From: Larix kaempferi
Lineage: Eukaryota; Streptophyta; Pinopsida; Pinales; Pinaceae
DNA: 64,000 nt
NCBI GenBank assembly: GCA_027924585.1
Contig: BSBM01000190.1
Location: 4,784,501-4,848,500, forward strand
Direction of reading: 5' to 3'
Position numbers and translations under genes: made by a program. Positions 9,879 to 20,556 of this stretch are shown piece after piece; the first letter of the stretch is position 1; the number at the start of each line of letters is the position of its first letter. The notes below the pieces were generated by a model. It had not been told where the DNA came from and ran no database searches. It saw only the letters and a program-made list of their open reading frames with translations.

Positions 9879-10720
9879 ATGGTAATGCTTAATTCCAAAC
9901 ATCTCAAACTCATGATGGATACATTGAATGGGACAAATACCAAGATTGTATCTACTCATACACAAGACATGTGTATTTGTAAAGTCTTACGAATTTGCAA
10001 ATGATTGTTCTTAAGCACTGTTTATCCTCTACCAACCCTCTCTATTTTCAGCTTCTAGGTGGAGTCTTTCTTTAGAAGAGAGATAGGAGCATCATAGAGC
10101 ATTTTTTGAATCATGACAAGACCGAGAGCTATGGGGATACCAACATATAAAGAAGAGGGGTCATCATGGTTAGCAAAAATTAGGTGCTAAGGGTCAAGGT
10201 GGATGCTATGAGAGAGGTTTCAACCACGATATGTGTATCATGTAGGATGTTGAGGCTTCAACCTCTCGTTATCATAGGAAGAATCCAAGGAGAATTGAAA
10301 AGGAAATCGAGGAAGCTAAGGAATGGGTTAAAAAGGAAAATGAAGTGATGGATGTGGATGAAATTCAACAAGATATGTACTAGTCCTCGATTCCTAATAT
10401 AGGGAACTATTGCACCAGATTCAAGTTAAATAATTTGAGACAATCTTACTCTATTGACATAAAAACTATCTGTTCGTTAAATATATGTTGGATCATAAGG
10501 AGGAAAGGAAGGAAATTAATTTTTAGGTTGATGAGCTACATGATGATTTGAGGTAGATGAAGAAGGAACCCTTAGACTAGAGGTGGGATATGAACACCAA
10601 TATTAATTTAATAGAAAATTCTACTATTGGATTTTTGTTCGCTTAGAAATTTGTCAAGGATAAGAGCACCTTCTGCCTCAACTAAAGAGGTTTCTTATCT
10701 TCATTTATGATGTTGAAGAA
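9879..10720 (+). pseudogene. Family X remnant, 3' part, copy A
   Basis: It continues the X fragment after the foldback element. The clearest open stretch is 10282-10383 (34 codons, beginning NPRRIEKEIEEAKEW), which is acidic and Lys/Glu-rich and looks like a coiled-coil segment, with MDVDEIQQDM near its end. It aligns with about 41510-41606, 53445-53540 and 54085-54180. Further on, a segment around 10525-10700 matches the part of copy B that ends LISIYDDE. Many stops are TAG where a Gln codon is expected. Function not recognised. Confidence 0.6.
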
Positions 10721-10739
10721 GACATCCCTTAATCTTGAA

Positions 10740-11741
10740 AGGGCTCTATTTTATTTTTCTTACTACTATTATCATAATTATGTTTTTGGAAATTTCTTTA
10801 AAATATGTAAAGAATGGATCTCAGTTAACTTAAGAAACTAAAAAGTAATAAAATGTAAAGATTAGAATTTATATAGATTCATCCATTTTAATTTTATATT
10901 TTATTTTATTATCACATAAAAATGAACAAAAGTGATTTAAAACGGAATTAAATAAACTTACAAGTAAAATATTTTAATAATATATTTTAAATTCTAATTT
11001 TAATTCTATCTTAATTTAATATTATTAAATATCATTATTGATGATAATAACTATATTATTATTATTTATTGAAATCAATTTTAATTTATTATATTTCGAT
11101 AAAAAACTATTAAAACTATTATTCTATTATTGAAATCAATTTTAATTTATTAAATCTTAATAAACGAATGCTAAAACCATAAGAACATTATTATATTATG
11201 TTGCTTTTAAAGTTCAATAATTTACATAATTAATTCACTTTATTTTTTGTTGATTATTTGAAAATTAAATAATTTACATATTTAAGTCACTTTAGTTTTG
11301 ATTCATTATGATATTAAATAAGTTTTGAAAATAAAACTTAATCTAAATGAGATTTAATCTTTATATTATACATTCTATATAAAAAGAAGTTATTTCATTT
11401 TTTAAGCTTATTCTTAAAATGATTTTTTATACTAACCACCATCCACATTAATATATAATCATCATTCTAAATATAAATATGCGTGGTATGACATAGGATG
11501 TTTCCCACTAAAAGGTTCACAGTATCTAGTTTCATTAGAATCTAATTAAAATGACACCAATAAGTCAAATGTTAAATTTCTTAAAACTATATTAGAATGT
11601 CAACCTTAATAGAACGATATCAACAATTTTTTTTATGATATATATCTAAAAAATAATTAATAAAAAGGATATTAATAACATTATAAATTTTATGAAATAT
11701 AGTTTCAAAAACAATTAATTAAAATACTAATAATATACAAT
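10740..11741 (+). other. AT-rich non-coding DNA shared with 41945-43119
   Basis: No gene. It is collinear with the B copy, for example the stretch around 11310-11500 with AATGAGATTTAATCTTTATA, matched at 42560-42730. It holds, at about 11660-11690, the unoccupied equivalent of the SINE insertion site at 42813. Confidence 0.75.
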
Positions 11742-11760
11742 ATAAGTTAGGAGGTTAAAA

Positions 11761-11943
11761 TCTCTTAGGGTAGCTCACTTGGTTGAATTTTTGGAGACCA
11801 AGACGACACAAGGTTGAGGTCGAGGGTTCAATTCTCTTAGGCATGGAATTAATGTTGATAGGGGTGAGGTCTCTTTCGAGTGGGCCCCCTTGGATTGGAT
11901 CCTTGGACGTAGCGAGCTTTAGGGCCGTGAACCACATTGAAAA
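11761..11943 (+). mobile_element. tRNA-derived SINE, copy A
   Basis: The head looks like a pol III promoter: A-box-like TAGCTCACTTGG at about 11770 and B-box-like GGTTCAATTCTC at about 11826. It ends in a short A-rich tail. Target duplications of 19 bases flank it (11742-11760 and 11944-11962, ATAAGTTAGGAGGTTAA plus two bases, one mismatch). The same insertion is at 43139-43334, so it predates the A/B duplication. Confidence 0.8.
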
Positions 11944-12154
11944 ATAAGTTAGGAGGTTAAGAATAACCGTTGACTACAAAAGTTGTCAATGACTCATGCG
12001 GATTCAATGGGAATGGATTTCGTGACCTAATGTGTCTATTTCAAGGGACTTCTAGCAAATCAGCAAGTCAAGATATGTGCTTAGAATTAATCATATATAT
12101 ATAGAGAGAGAAAGAGGGGTATATATGTAGAGAGAAAGAGAGAGATATAGATTA

Positions 12155-12323
12155 GCACTCACAAAACAAGTTATGATTATTAAATCCAATAAGGTAACTT
12201 ATGTTAATTTTGTGTATGGCAATAAAAACCTCGAGCGGGTAATTTCTTCAAAGGTAATTTCTAACAAATATCTAACGTAAGTGGTCTTATTGGATTTGAT
12301 AATCATAACTTGTTAAGTTGGTG

Positions 12324-12354
<31 letters not shown>

Positions 12355-12600
12355 TAGCACCAACAAAAAAAGTTATGATTATCAAATCTAATAAGGTCAC
12401 TTATGTTAATTTTGTGTATGGCAATATAAGCTTAGAGGAATTAATTGATATCCATCATGTGTGCTCAATTGGAACTTTAACATTGAGAAAATGACTAATG
12501 AAATGTGGAAATCTTACTTTGGTCTTGAAAACAACTGTAAATTGACAAACCTTGTGATGTGGGATAAAAATAAGTTCCTCTTTGAAACTCTTGTCACTTG
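12155..12600 (+). pseudogene. LINE reverse transcriptase fragments, copy A
   Basis: Two direct pieces (about 12163-12270 and 12357-12560) encode the palm-thumb segment VMIIKSNKVTYVNFVYG. This matches the minus-strand LINE at 34160-34320 (FMIIKSQNISYDNFMYD then KYLGID). Both are short, lack the catalytic YxDD region and are interrupted by an inverted piece and a TA microsatellite. The fragment at 43620-44350 is its counterpart. Confidence 0.7.
12273..12408. repeat. Imperfect palindrome with a TA-repeat loop
   Basis: A left arm of 53 bases (12273-12325) is the reverse complement of 12356-12408, with about 8 mismatches, around a (TA)n loop. The right arm is LINE coding sequence, so the left arm is an inverted copy of the same LINE segment. 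Confidence 0.85.
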
Positions 12601-13320
12601 AATTATTTGTTCAAATAACATTGTTCAAGTAACATTAGTACTAATCTAAACATAGCATCTTGTAACATTAGAGGCAGCTTTCTATTCTTAATTGCAGCTA
12701 TGATTACCTAAAACAAAGAAACTTCAAATTATTTTGGCGACGCACTAGCGAACTGAGTTCGTAGATAGATAGAAAAAGAATAACATTAAGGCTAACCTTG
12801 AACTGTTGGACATATTATAATCTTTTTTCGTTGAGAGTTTAGAGGTCTTCTATTCAATTAGTATGAGTATGAGGAGATTAATCTAATTAAGTTGAATTAA
12901 TCACTTATCTTATCAAGTTTTACAAATCATTCCCCACCATCAAAAGAACATATGAAATTATGAAATCTTTATAAAATTACTACAATAAGTTAGAACTTCA
13001 ATCTATAGTTTAGTCCTAGGAGATTGTAATGTCTGTAGCACTTACGTATCAATTTCATCTTTCAAAAATTTTAAGAAGTTAGCTTCAAACCTTTCGCAAG
13101 TTTTTCGCCGTTGAATCTGTGCTAGGTTTGACAAAAGGCGAAGCTAGAGTGAGTATACTCATGACAAATGGTTCTGCGGATGCGAAGGAGATATTGTCGA
13201 AAATCTGGTAAGGAATGAGTCTTATCTAAAACCCCCAACCAGCGTCAACGAGAACAAAGTAACCATATAATTCTTGATTATGTTGGAAGACTCCGCTAGA
13301 CAATAATGTATCAAAGCACT
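12601..13320 (+). other. Non-coding stretch, nothing assigned
   Basis: No ORF, RNA gene or mobile element boundary was recognised. It is less AT-extreme than the surroundings and lies upstream of a tandem duplication. Confidence 0.6.
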
Positions 13321-13494
13321 GAAGTACGTAACGAGATTGTTAACCATTGAAAGAAATGACATATTCTGATACATAGCATCTACCCTTGCATATATATTAT
13401 TATTCAGAAAGGCTATGATTCACAACGCTGAATGAACTAATTAAAGACTAGTAAGGATACCGAATACGAATGCAGCTGCTCTAATTCTATCATG

Positions 13495-13569
13495 CTAATT
13501 ATTGGATGGTCTAGCTTGTCTACCCCTCCAGTCAACATACGTCTCTGACCAGCTTTCTGCATACTCCGC
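13495..13569 (-). pseudogene. Terminal-exon-like fragment, copy 1
   Basis: On the minus strand a TTTGCAG acceptor-like signal is followed by 24 codons ending VDWRGRQARPSNN and a TAG. The composition (Trp, Tyr, Glu, Arg) and the acceptor are gene-like, and the duplicate at 13885-13959 keeps the frame with few changes. I do not recognise the protein and find no upstream exon. It may be a captured gene end or coincidence. Confidence 0.35.
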
Positions 13570-13884
13570 CTGCAAACCTATAAATAAATTGAAAGAAAGA
13601 AAAGTAACCTATTACCATTACGGTAGCTTCAATCAAGAATGAATGATATGAAGTACGTAACGAGATTGTTAGCCATTGAAAGAAATGACATATTCTGATA
13701 CATAGCCTCTACCCCTGCACAATTAGTATTCAGAATATAATATTGTCTCTGCCTTCCGAAAGCGTCTCTGCCTTCCGAAAGCTTTTCTCTTGATATTCAT
13801 TCTTATGATTCACAACGCTGAATGAACTAATTAAAGACTAGTAAGGATACCAAATACGAATGTAGCAGCCCTAATTCTACCATG

Positions 13885-13959
13885 CTAATTATTGGATGGT
13901 CTAGCAGGTCTACCCCTCCAGTCAACATACGTCTCTGACCAGCTTTCTGCATACTCCGC
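13885..13959 (-). pseudogene. Terminal-exon-like fragment, copy 2
   Basis: The same 24-codon segment and acceptor as 13495-13569, with RPARPSNN at the end where copy 1 has RQARPSNN. It belongs to the second tandem unit. Its state in a host gene is unknown. Confidence 0.35.
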
Positions 13960-14029
13960 CTGCAAACCTATAGATAAATTGAAAGAAAGAAAAGTAACCT
14001 ATATCAAGAATGAATGATATGAGGTGCGA

Positions 14030-14460
14030 CTTTTTCGCCTTTATCAAGTTTGTTCGACTTAATTTGGACTTGAAGATTGTTGTTGGTCGTCTTCCTTTCC
14101 ACCAGGATTTAACATCCACTCTCTGGGATTTAATACCCATTATCAAGTGAGAGGTCCAGTTTTATCCTATGGAATTATTACTGCAAGAAAATGATCTGTA
14201 AAATCATCCAACACAGCCAAAAAATGGTTTGACCACATTAGAATGATCATTCGATTCTTGAAATGATTAGTTGAAATGATTTTGAATTAGTAGCATATAA
14301 ATAAGTGGTGAAAATATTTCTCATGGAAATCATCATTCTGGATATTGATCGAGTTCACTGATATATAGCGGTACCGACATAATTTTTTAAGACATTGATC
14401 GAGTTCCTTGGTGTACAGCGCTACAATAAAAGCAACATGGCATATGTTTGACAACAATAT
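14030..14460. repeat. Repeat family D, third copy
   Basis: It matches 47310-47890 and 50540-50970 in order: AAGTTTGTTCGACTT, CACCAGGATTTAACATCCAC, CAGTTTTATCC, then the GAGTTC(C/A)(C/T)TG block with TATAGCG-type words, ending AGCAACATGG. Non-coding. The class is unknown and could be a non-autonomous DNA element. Confidence 0.7.
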
Positions 14461-14714
14461 TTGAAAATTATATCGTTTAGACTCTAGAGTGTGATTTTTT
14501 AAAACTAAACAGATCTATTTATTTATATCATAATTTATTAATAGTTTTAAATTTCAATTTTAGTTGTGTTCTAATTTTATTATTGATTAAATTGCATAGG
14601 TGTTTATATATTTACATTCAAAGGTGTTTATATATTAGAATTTGGGGTGTACTATCATCTAATCTTTTCTTAGATTGAAGGAGAATGATACAAGTGTATT
14701 GTCCAAATTGATAT

Positions 14715-15325
14715 TATGGAAGGGGTTCAAAATTAATAAACAATTTAAAAAAGAAATATAAAAAATAATTGATAGTTGATGCATGGGTAACTTGTAGGTC
14801 ATGCATAGATATAATTAATAGTTGATGCATGGATACCTAGTAGGTCATGCATAGATGATAACACGTAGTGACAAACTACTCATTTAACTAAAGAAGGTAA
14901 TAGGCATACACAACACATAATTACAACTAAGCATGGAGAACAACATATAACTTGTTTATGGCATTTAACTTGTGACCTATGGGTGTTCACTAGAAACAAA
15001 TTAAGTGGCTCTCCTAGTAGAATTTTGGGTGGACTACCATCTATGATTTTATGGGCATCGTTCAAAATTCAAAATAAACAATTATAAGAAAAAACATATA
15101 TAAAAAATAATTGGTAGTTCATGCATGGATAGCACTTAACTCATGCATGGATAACAATTAGTGATAAACAACCCATTTAACTAAAAAAGGTAACATGTAG
15201 TTGAGATATAGACATCATGTGATTACAACTAATCATGGAGAACAAGTCAAATATAACTTGTTAATGACACTTAATGTGTGACTTATCGGTGTTGACTAGG
15301 TACAAGTTAAGTAATTGTGCTAGTA
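14715..15325 (+). repeat. Diverged tandem duplication of about 340 bp with a 46-bp minisatellite
   Basis: Segments starting near 14725 and 15057 share GTTCAAAAT(T)..AATAAACAAT, ATGCATGGATA, CATGGAGAACAA and CTTGTTxATGxCA in order. Within the first, AGTTGATGCATGG units repeat (14774 and 14820). No gene. Confidence 0.75.
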
Positions 15326-16736
15326 ATATTAATAGTGATAAAGAAATTATTATCATAATTGATAACTGAATCTTAGAATTAATTCTATTTTAATGTTATA
15401 AAAATAATATAATATTAATAAATAATGATATATATTTTTTATTTACAAATTTCATCACCTATGATAATTTACAAAGTTAGTGATTAGAAAATTCATGGTA
15501 TATAGTTTTAATAAAATTTAATTAAAATGACATCAAATATGATGATGATAATAACTTAATAGTATCTTAATTTTTTCTTATTGTGTAATTCTTTATGGCA
15601 CCATGTAATATCCAGAATTTTGGACTAACTATTTATGACGTTATATTGGGCTGCGGCCCCAACACATATGATTTATCTTGATTATTGGGCATAAGCCTTA
15701 GCATACATGATTTACTCTTGTATAGACTCACATATTGGGCATGGACCCTCACTCATTTCATTATTTGATTATATACTGGGAAAGGAATCCCTATTGTTTT
15801 GATTCATGTTTTTATCATATTATGCGGGTACAAAACCGTAATATACTCAGATGATCTTTTATTACATACTATGCAGAGATATGATTGACATGATTGACTT
15901 ATGTACTGTTTTGAGCATGGACTTAGGAACACACGGATGACCTGCATACTCGAAAAAAACCCCGATGTACCTAGAGGAAATATTATGTGCTCAGAGTAAG
16001 CCCCGATGTACATTGAGTGTTGGGCATAAGCCCTGGAGCACTCCAAGCTTGATAAATGAATACCGGATCCGAGGCCACTTGAATATTCTAGATGTGCCTC
16101 ACAACCACATTCTAGCACTAGTGTTGAGCAGGAGGCTGTGGAATTGCACTAGTGTAATGTCCATGTGAAAGTGTTGAGTTAAAAGCTCTAAAGAGCACTT
16201 GGGGTTACTAGATCTCAAAAGTGTTGAGTCGGGAAGACTCTTAATACCACTTCTTGTAACATCTCCCAATTATTGATGTTAGGATTTAGTGAATTTAAAA
16301 AAAATTCTTTTCATAGCATATAATAAAGATAAATAAAACCCTATGGAGTACTTTGTAGCATTCCACTAAGTAACATTTTCTATTGATTTCTTATTCTTTC
16401 ACTACATACATTAAATTGGACAAGATTGTCCTGCTGAAAAATTCATGACACTTATAATTTATCACATACATCTAAATACAACATTTATAATTTATCAGAG
16501 ACATTTTAGATGCAACATTTATAATTTATCACAAACCTCTAGAAGAGGACATACAAGTAATTGACACGACATCCCAATTGACAAAACAATAAGCCAAATT
16601 TAAACACACATGATCGAGACAAGGATATAGGTGGTTCACCCCGGCTGGGCTACGTCCACAAGGCAGGTCAATTCTTGTAATATTCAAAGTCAAGGGATAC
16701 ATTATGCAACTCAATGTTGTTATTCTTCCAGCTTCT

Positions 16737-19700
16737 TGTAATATCCCTCCTTTTATCCTTATCAGAACCTTTAAATAAATTAGGGCTTAAAATCTCAAAG
16801 TAGAATGAGGATAATATATTTATCCAAGAATAAAAGAATAATATAATATGTGACTTATAATGCCATTCATTCTAAAGTAGAATGAGATAACTAGTACTTA
16901 AATAATTGAACAATCAAAATAGAAAGTAATCCCAGTCTATCTTGAGCTTCCCATGTCAAGGAACATGGGCACTTGATGTAATTATTTGGTGGGTGTAGTT
17001 AAGAGATATTGCTCCTTAAAAAGGAGGAATCAAACTCCAATGAAGGGGACATTTTCCTTACCTACCAAGGTTCTCCTCGCATGTGTTCCTCGAGCATTTC
17101 TTCCACTTGGAAAGGAAATCGTGGTCTCTTCCACCACTTGGCACTCAAGTGGAGTTGTAGTTACCGATTCCCTCTTTTATTTATTTATTTTGGGAGATCA
17201 TGGGTGGGAGGAGAACAATGGGGGCCGCAAATCTAGGGATACGAAGTTACATCTCTGCTCTGATTTCTGGTAAATGGGGAAAAAACATGGGATTTTAAAG
17301 GGGAATTGGCAGAAAATCTCGGGATATGGGAATATGCTTGGAGATCTCTCTGCGAGTAGGCCGTGAAGATCGAGGACCAGAGGACGATCCTAGATCTGAA
17401 AATTTCTACAATCGAGTGGGGGTTTAAAAACGAAGTCGGGGTTATCATGAGGGGGATGGCTGCAAAACGATCGCCATCGATAGGGATAGCAACTAATCGG
17501 CGATCCCAGATCTGGAGGCTAAACATGGAGACATCATGGTGACATATTCTATACAGTAGAATCCTCTGTACCTGGTGATACGACTTCTGCAACTTGAGGG
17601 AAGCGAATCCTCGCGACAGTGGTAGAAAAAATACAAACTGACAGTGAATATTGGTAAGACGTATCTGTGCGAATGGGGTAAGTACTCATGGCTTATTTCG
17701 GTATTATTACACTGGCTAAGTTTTCTTTTAGTAATCCTGATAGCTATTAATTTGGAAGCGGTCGACATATAAATATATGCTCAGTTTTCTGTATGTGATC
17801 GCTATAAGAAATAGGGGATCTTTACTTACAGTGGGCTTTAGAAATACATATCGAGTATTATGCTTAGCCGTCCTCTGTTAACTTAGGTATGGTGTCGGTT
17901 TCCTCTGTAGGTATGCAAAGTCAGTACAAGTTAATTAATAGACTGATACCTCTACAAAATTTGTGGATAATAAGCTGTATTATGCTCATCGCTTCATAAG
18001 GATTCCATCTCCGTTTTTATGTATCTCTTGAAATTATACTCCTCCCAAGGAATCACAGAAAATCTGATATCAGTAAGTTCTGTTGTCTTGTGACTTACCC
18101 CCTATGGTCGACCACATCGACGCGATTTCTCTACTTGTTATTAGTATTTGAAATATATACTTTTGTCACCCAGATTCGGTGGAGGTGTCAGGGTGAAATC
18201 GGTGCAAATATCTCTGAGTGTCCAAGATCACTACTGCGTTGTTGAAAACGTATTTACGATTTTGTTGTATATCCTTTTGGTTGCCTAGAGTCGAATGAGA
18301 TGCCTAATTTATACTTGCCACATGAAGTTCCTTTAATATTTGTAGTATTGTTTCTCAGTCTACCATTAACCCTGCGTTCTATGGATGCACTTACCTATCC
18401 CTGTTGGCTTCTCTGGAGTTATAAATCTTTATCCTGATTTCTGATTTGGGTTGAGTCAGAAAGTCTTAGCATCCATATTCAGTTGGCTAGCTCAATTATT
18501 ATAGATTGATTTATGCAAAACCATAGATCCTTTCAGAACTAAAACCGTAGTACTTGTGTTATTTTTATCATGCTCTAGCTCACGCGATTGTGTGGATCTA
18601 GGGAAATGGCCTCTCTATGAGAGATGGAAACTTGTGTTCTCCAGCTAAATCATTAGTATTTCTACATATTTAATGATATGAGTTTTGAGGTCATACGCAG
18701 AGGGCTTTACCAAGTCTGATTAAATTTTTGCACAACGCTCAAGATGGCGAGCTCCTGTAGTCTTTTGATACACAGTTTTGGAGGATCAGCAGTGCTATGT
18801 CTTATATATGTAGAGGGTTGTAACTCTGCGTTAAAGGGAGAGCACAGTCATAGCTGGTCATAGTTTCCATATCCAGATAGAGTTTAAAATTGAACTTGTT
18901 CAGTCAGAGGTGTTAGGCTATTGATTTTACTATGTATTATTTATATCAGGGGTTGATACTCTGTTACAGCATTGTGTGGTATTTTAGAAAAACGCAGGAG
19001 GTCTGTTTTTACATACTATATGACTGATTTACAAATCGTATTGGCTTGCAAGTATATATATATATATTCATATCCTACCTGGAAGTTATCCGCAGGAATC
19101 AACGTATGGAATTGTCAATTAGATCGAAATGTGTATTTGCTTCTGCCTATATCTTATATAATTTATATGGAACTCTGTCAAATAAATTATATTTAAGACT
19201 TGTAGTTGACCATCTTTAGGTTATAAATCTATCACTGATTTGTTATAGAATTTGGGGAAATGTTTTAAAACATAAAATGCTAATTCAGCGATTTAAATTT
19301 ATCCTAGATTAAGCACTGAAGGAAAACCATCGAAGTGTTACACAACCTTGTTCATAGTTGAGTGACTATTGAATTGTCTTGAAGATTGCTTCAGAGACTT
19401 GGGTAAGGTAGAAATTGTTGAATGCAACAATTTTGTTGCCGATGTAACTTCCTCTTGATGGATAATATATATGATGAACAATCTTGGTGGACGTAGCCCT
19501 CAAATTTGGGGGTGAACCACGTGTATATCGTGTTGTCCTTGTCTCTTTTGTGCCTTCTTTGATGTATTCTTCTTTTGTCTCTTTCTTATGGGTTTCATGT
19601 GATTTATGCTCATTCTTAGAGGTGATTTAAAAATGTGAAGGAATTCATTCAAGTTAATAGTACTCAATGTGTATTAAATGAGTACGTTAGATAGAGCATT

Positions 19701-20541
19701 GACTTTTATGTTTGTTGGTTGCTTCAAGAAATCTACTATAGATGGTAATATTCCAATTATATTTAAAGGTCATAAGAAGTTGTTAAATGATGTAATAACG
19801 GTAATATTCCAATTATATTTAAAGGTCATAAGAAGTAGTTAAATGATGTAATAACGGCAATATTCCAATTATATTTAAAGGTCATAAGAAGTTGTTAAAT
19901 GATGTAATAACCGTAATATTCCAATTATATTTAAAGGCCATAAGAAATTGTTAAATGATGTAATAACCTATAGATACTTTGATGAGAAAGATGTTGAGTA
20001 AGGTTCTACAAGCTTAAGAAGATAAGTGAATATGAGTGGAGGTTATTGCTTAAGTATTGTAAATGACACTTATAGTTTATTGAACAGAATGTTCATCATC
20101 GATGAAATAGTGGGGTTAAGCTCCCTCGATATTCTAAGTACTAAGGTATAAACCAAACCAACATAAGATCTTTAAGAATTGTTGGTTGGTCTATTGTGGT
20201 CACGTTACTTTGGTTAAAATGTATTGAATGGTTATTATGTTGTCCATGTGGATCTTATAAGTGTATGGTCCCCTTATTCTATAGTTCCTAGTCCTTATCT
20301 TAGAGTAAAAACTCTGGGGATTCGATGCATTTGGCATTAAATGGATCTGCATGTGTAATCTATGTGGATTTTGATAATCTCTTGTAAACTTTTATGATAC
20401 TTATTTTAATTTAAATGCTTGTGTCATTATTACTTTCAATGTATAATATGTCAAGTGTGATTTGGTTAATGGCTAGAGGACCAAGAAAATTTATTTTTTT
20501 TCTTCTCAAAATAACACTAACATATTCATGGAGATGTGACA
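16737..20541 (+). repeat. 5' LTR of the LARD-like element (3805 bp)
   Basis: Starts TGTAATATCCCTCC and ends GGAGATGTGACA. It differs from the 3' LTR by scattered substitutions and small indels, for example 12 extra bases near 18725-18737. Its ORFs (such as 16986-17273) recur in the 3' LTR but match no protein family I know and are treated as non-coding. Confidence 0.95.
19744..19967 (+). repeat. Four tandem 56-bp units in the LARD 5' LTR
   Basis: Units begin at 19744, 19800, 19856 and 19912, each (G/C)G(T/C)AATATTCCAATTAT and ending GATGTAATAAC. The same four-unit array is in the 3' LTR at 25952-26175. Confidence 0.95.
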
Positions 20542-20543
20542 TA

Positions 20544-20556
20544 TGGTATCAGAGCA
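20544..20556 (+). other. Primer binding site of the LARD (initiator tRNA-Met type)
   Basis: TGGTATCAGAGCA, two bases after the 5' LTR end at 20541. This is the complement of the initiator tRNA-Met 3' end, the usual primer for many plant LTR retroelements. Confidence 0.92.

Larger units (their letters stand above)
13321..14020. repeat. Tandem duplication carrying an exon-like segment
   Basis: Copies at 13321-13649 and 13650-14020 start GAAGTACGTAACGAGATTG. The second copy has an extra piece with a doubled 22-bp word (TCTCTGCCTTCCGAAAGC-like, about 13745-13785). Each copy carries one minus-strand exon-like segment. Confidence 0.9.

Noticed and set aside
11770-11840. Functional tRNA gene
   Set aside because: A-box and B-box words are present, but no tRNA cloverleaf or acceptor stem is visible. 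The unit is flanked by a 19-base duplication with an A-rich tail, so it is a SINE.
16986-17768. Overlapping ORFs on both strands in the LARD LTR, repeated at 23169-23984
   Set aside because: Their recurrence is explained by the LTR duplication. They overlap on both strands and have no recognisable family, so I see no evidence of coding.
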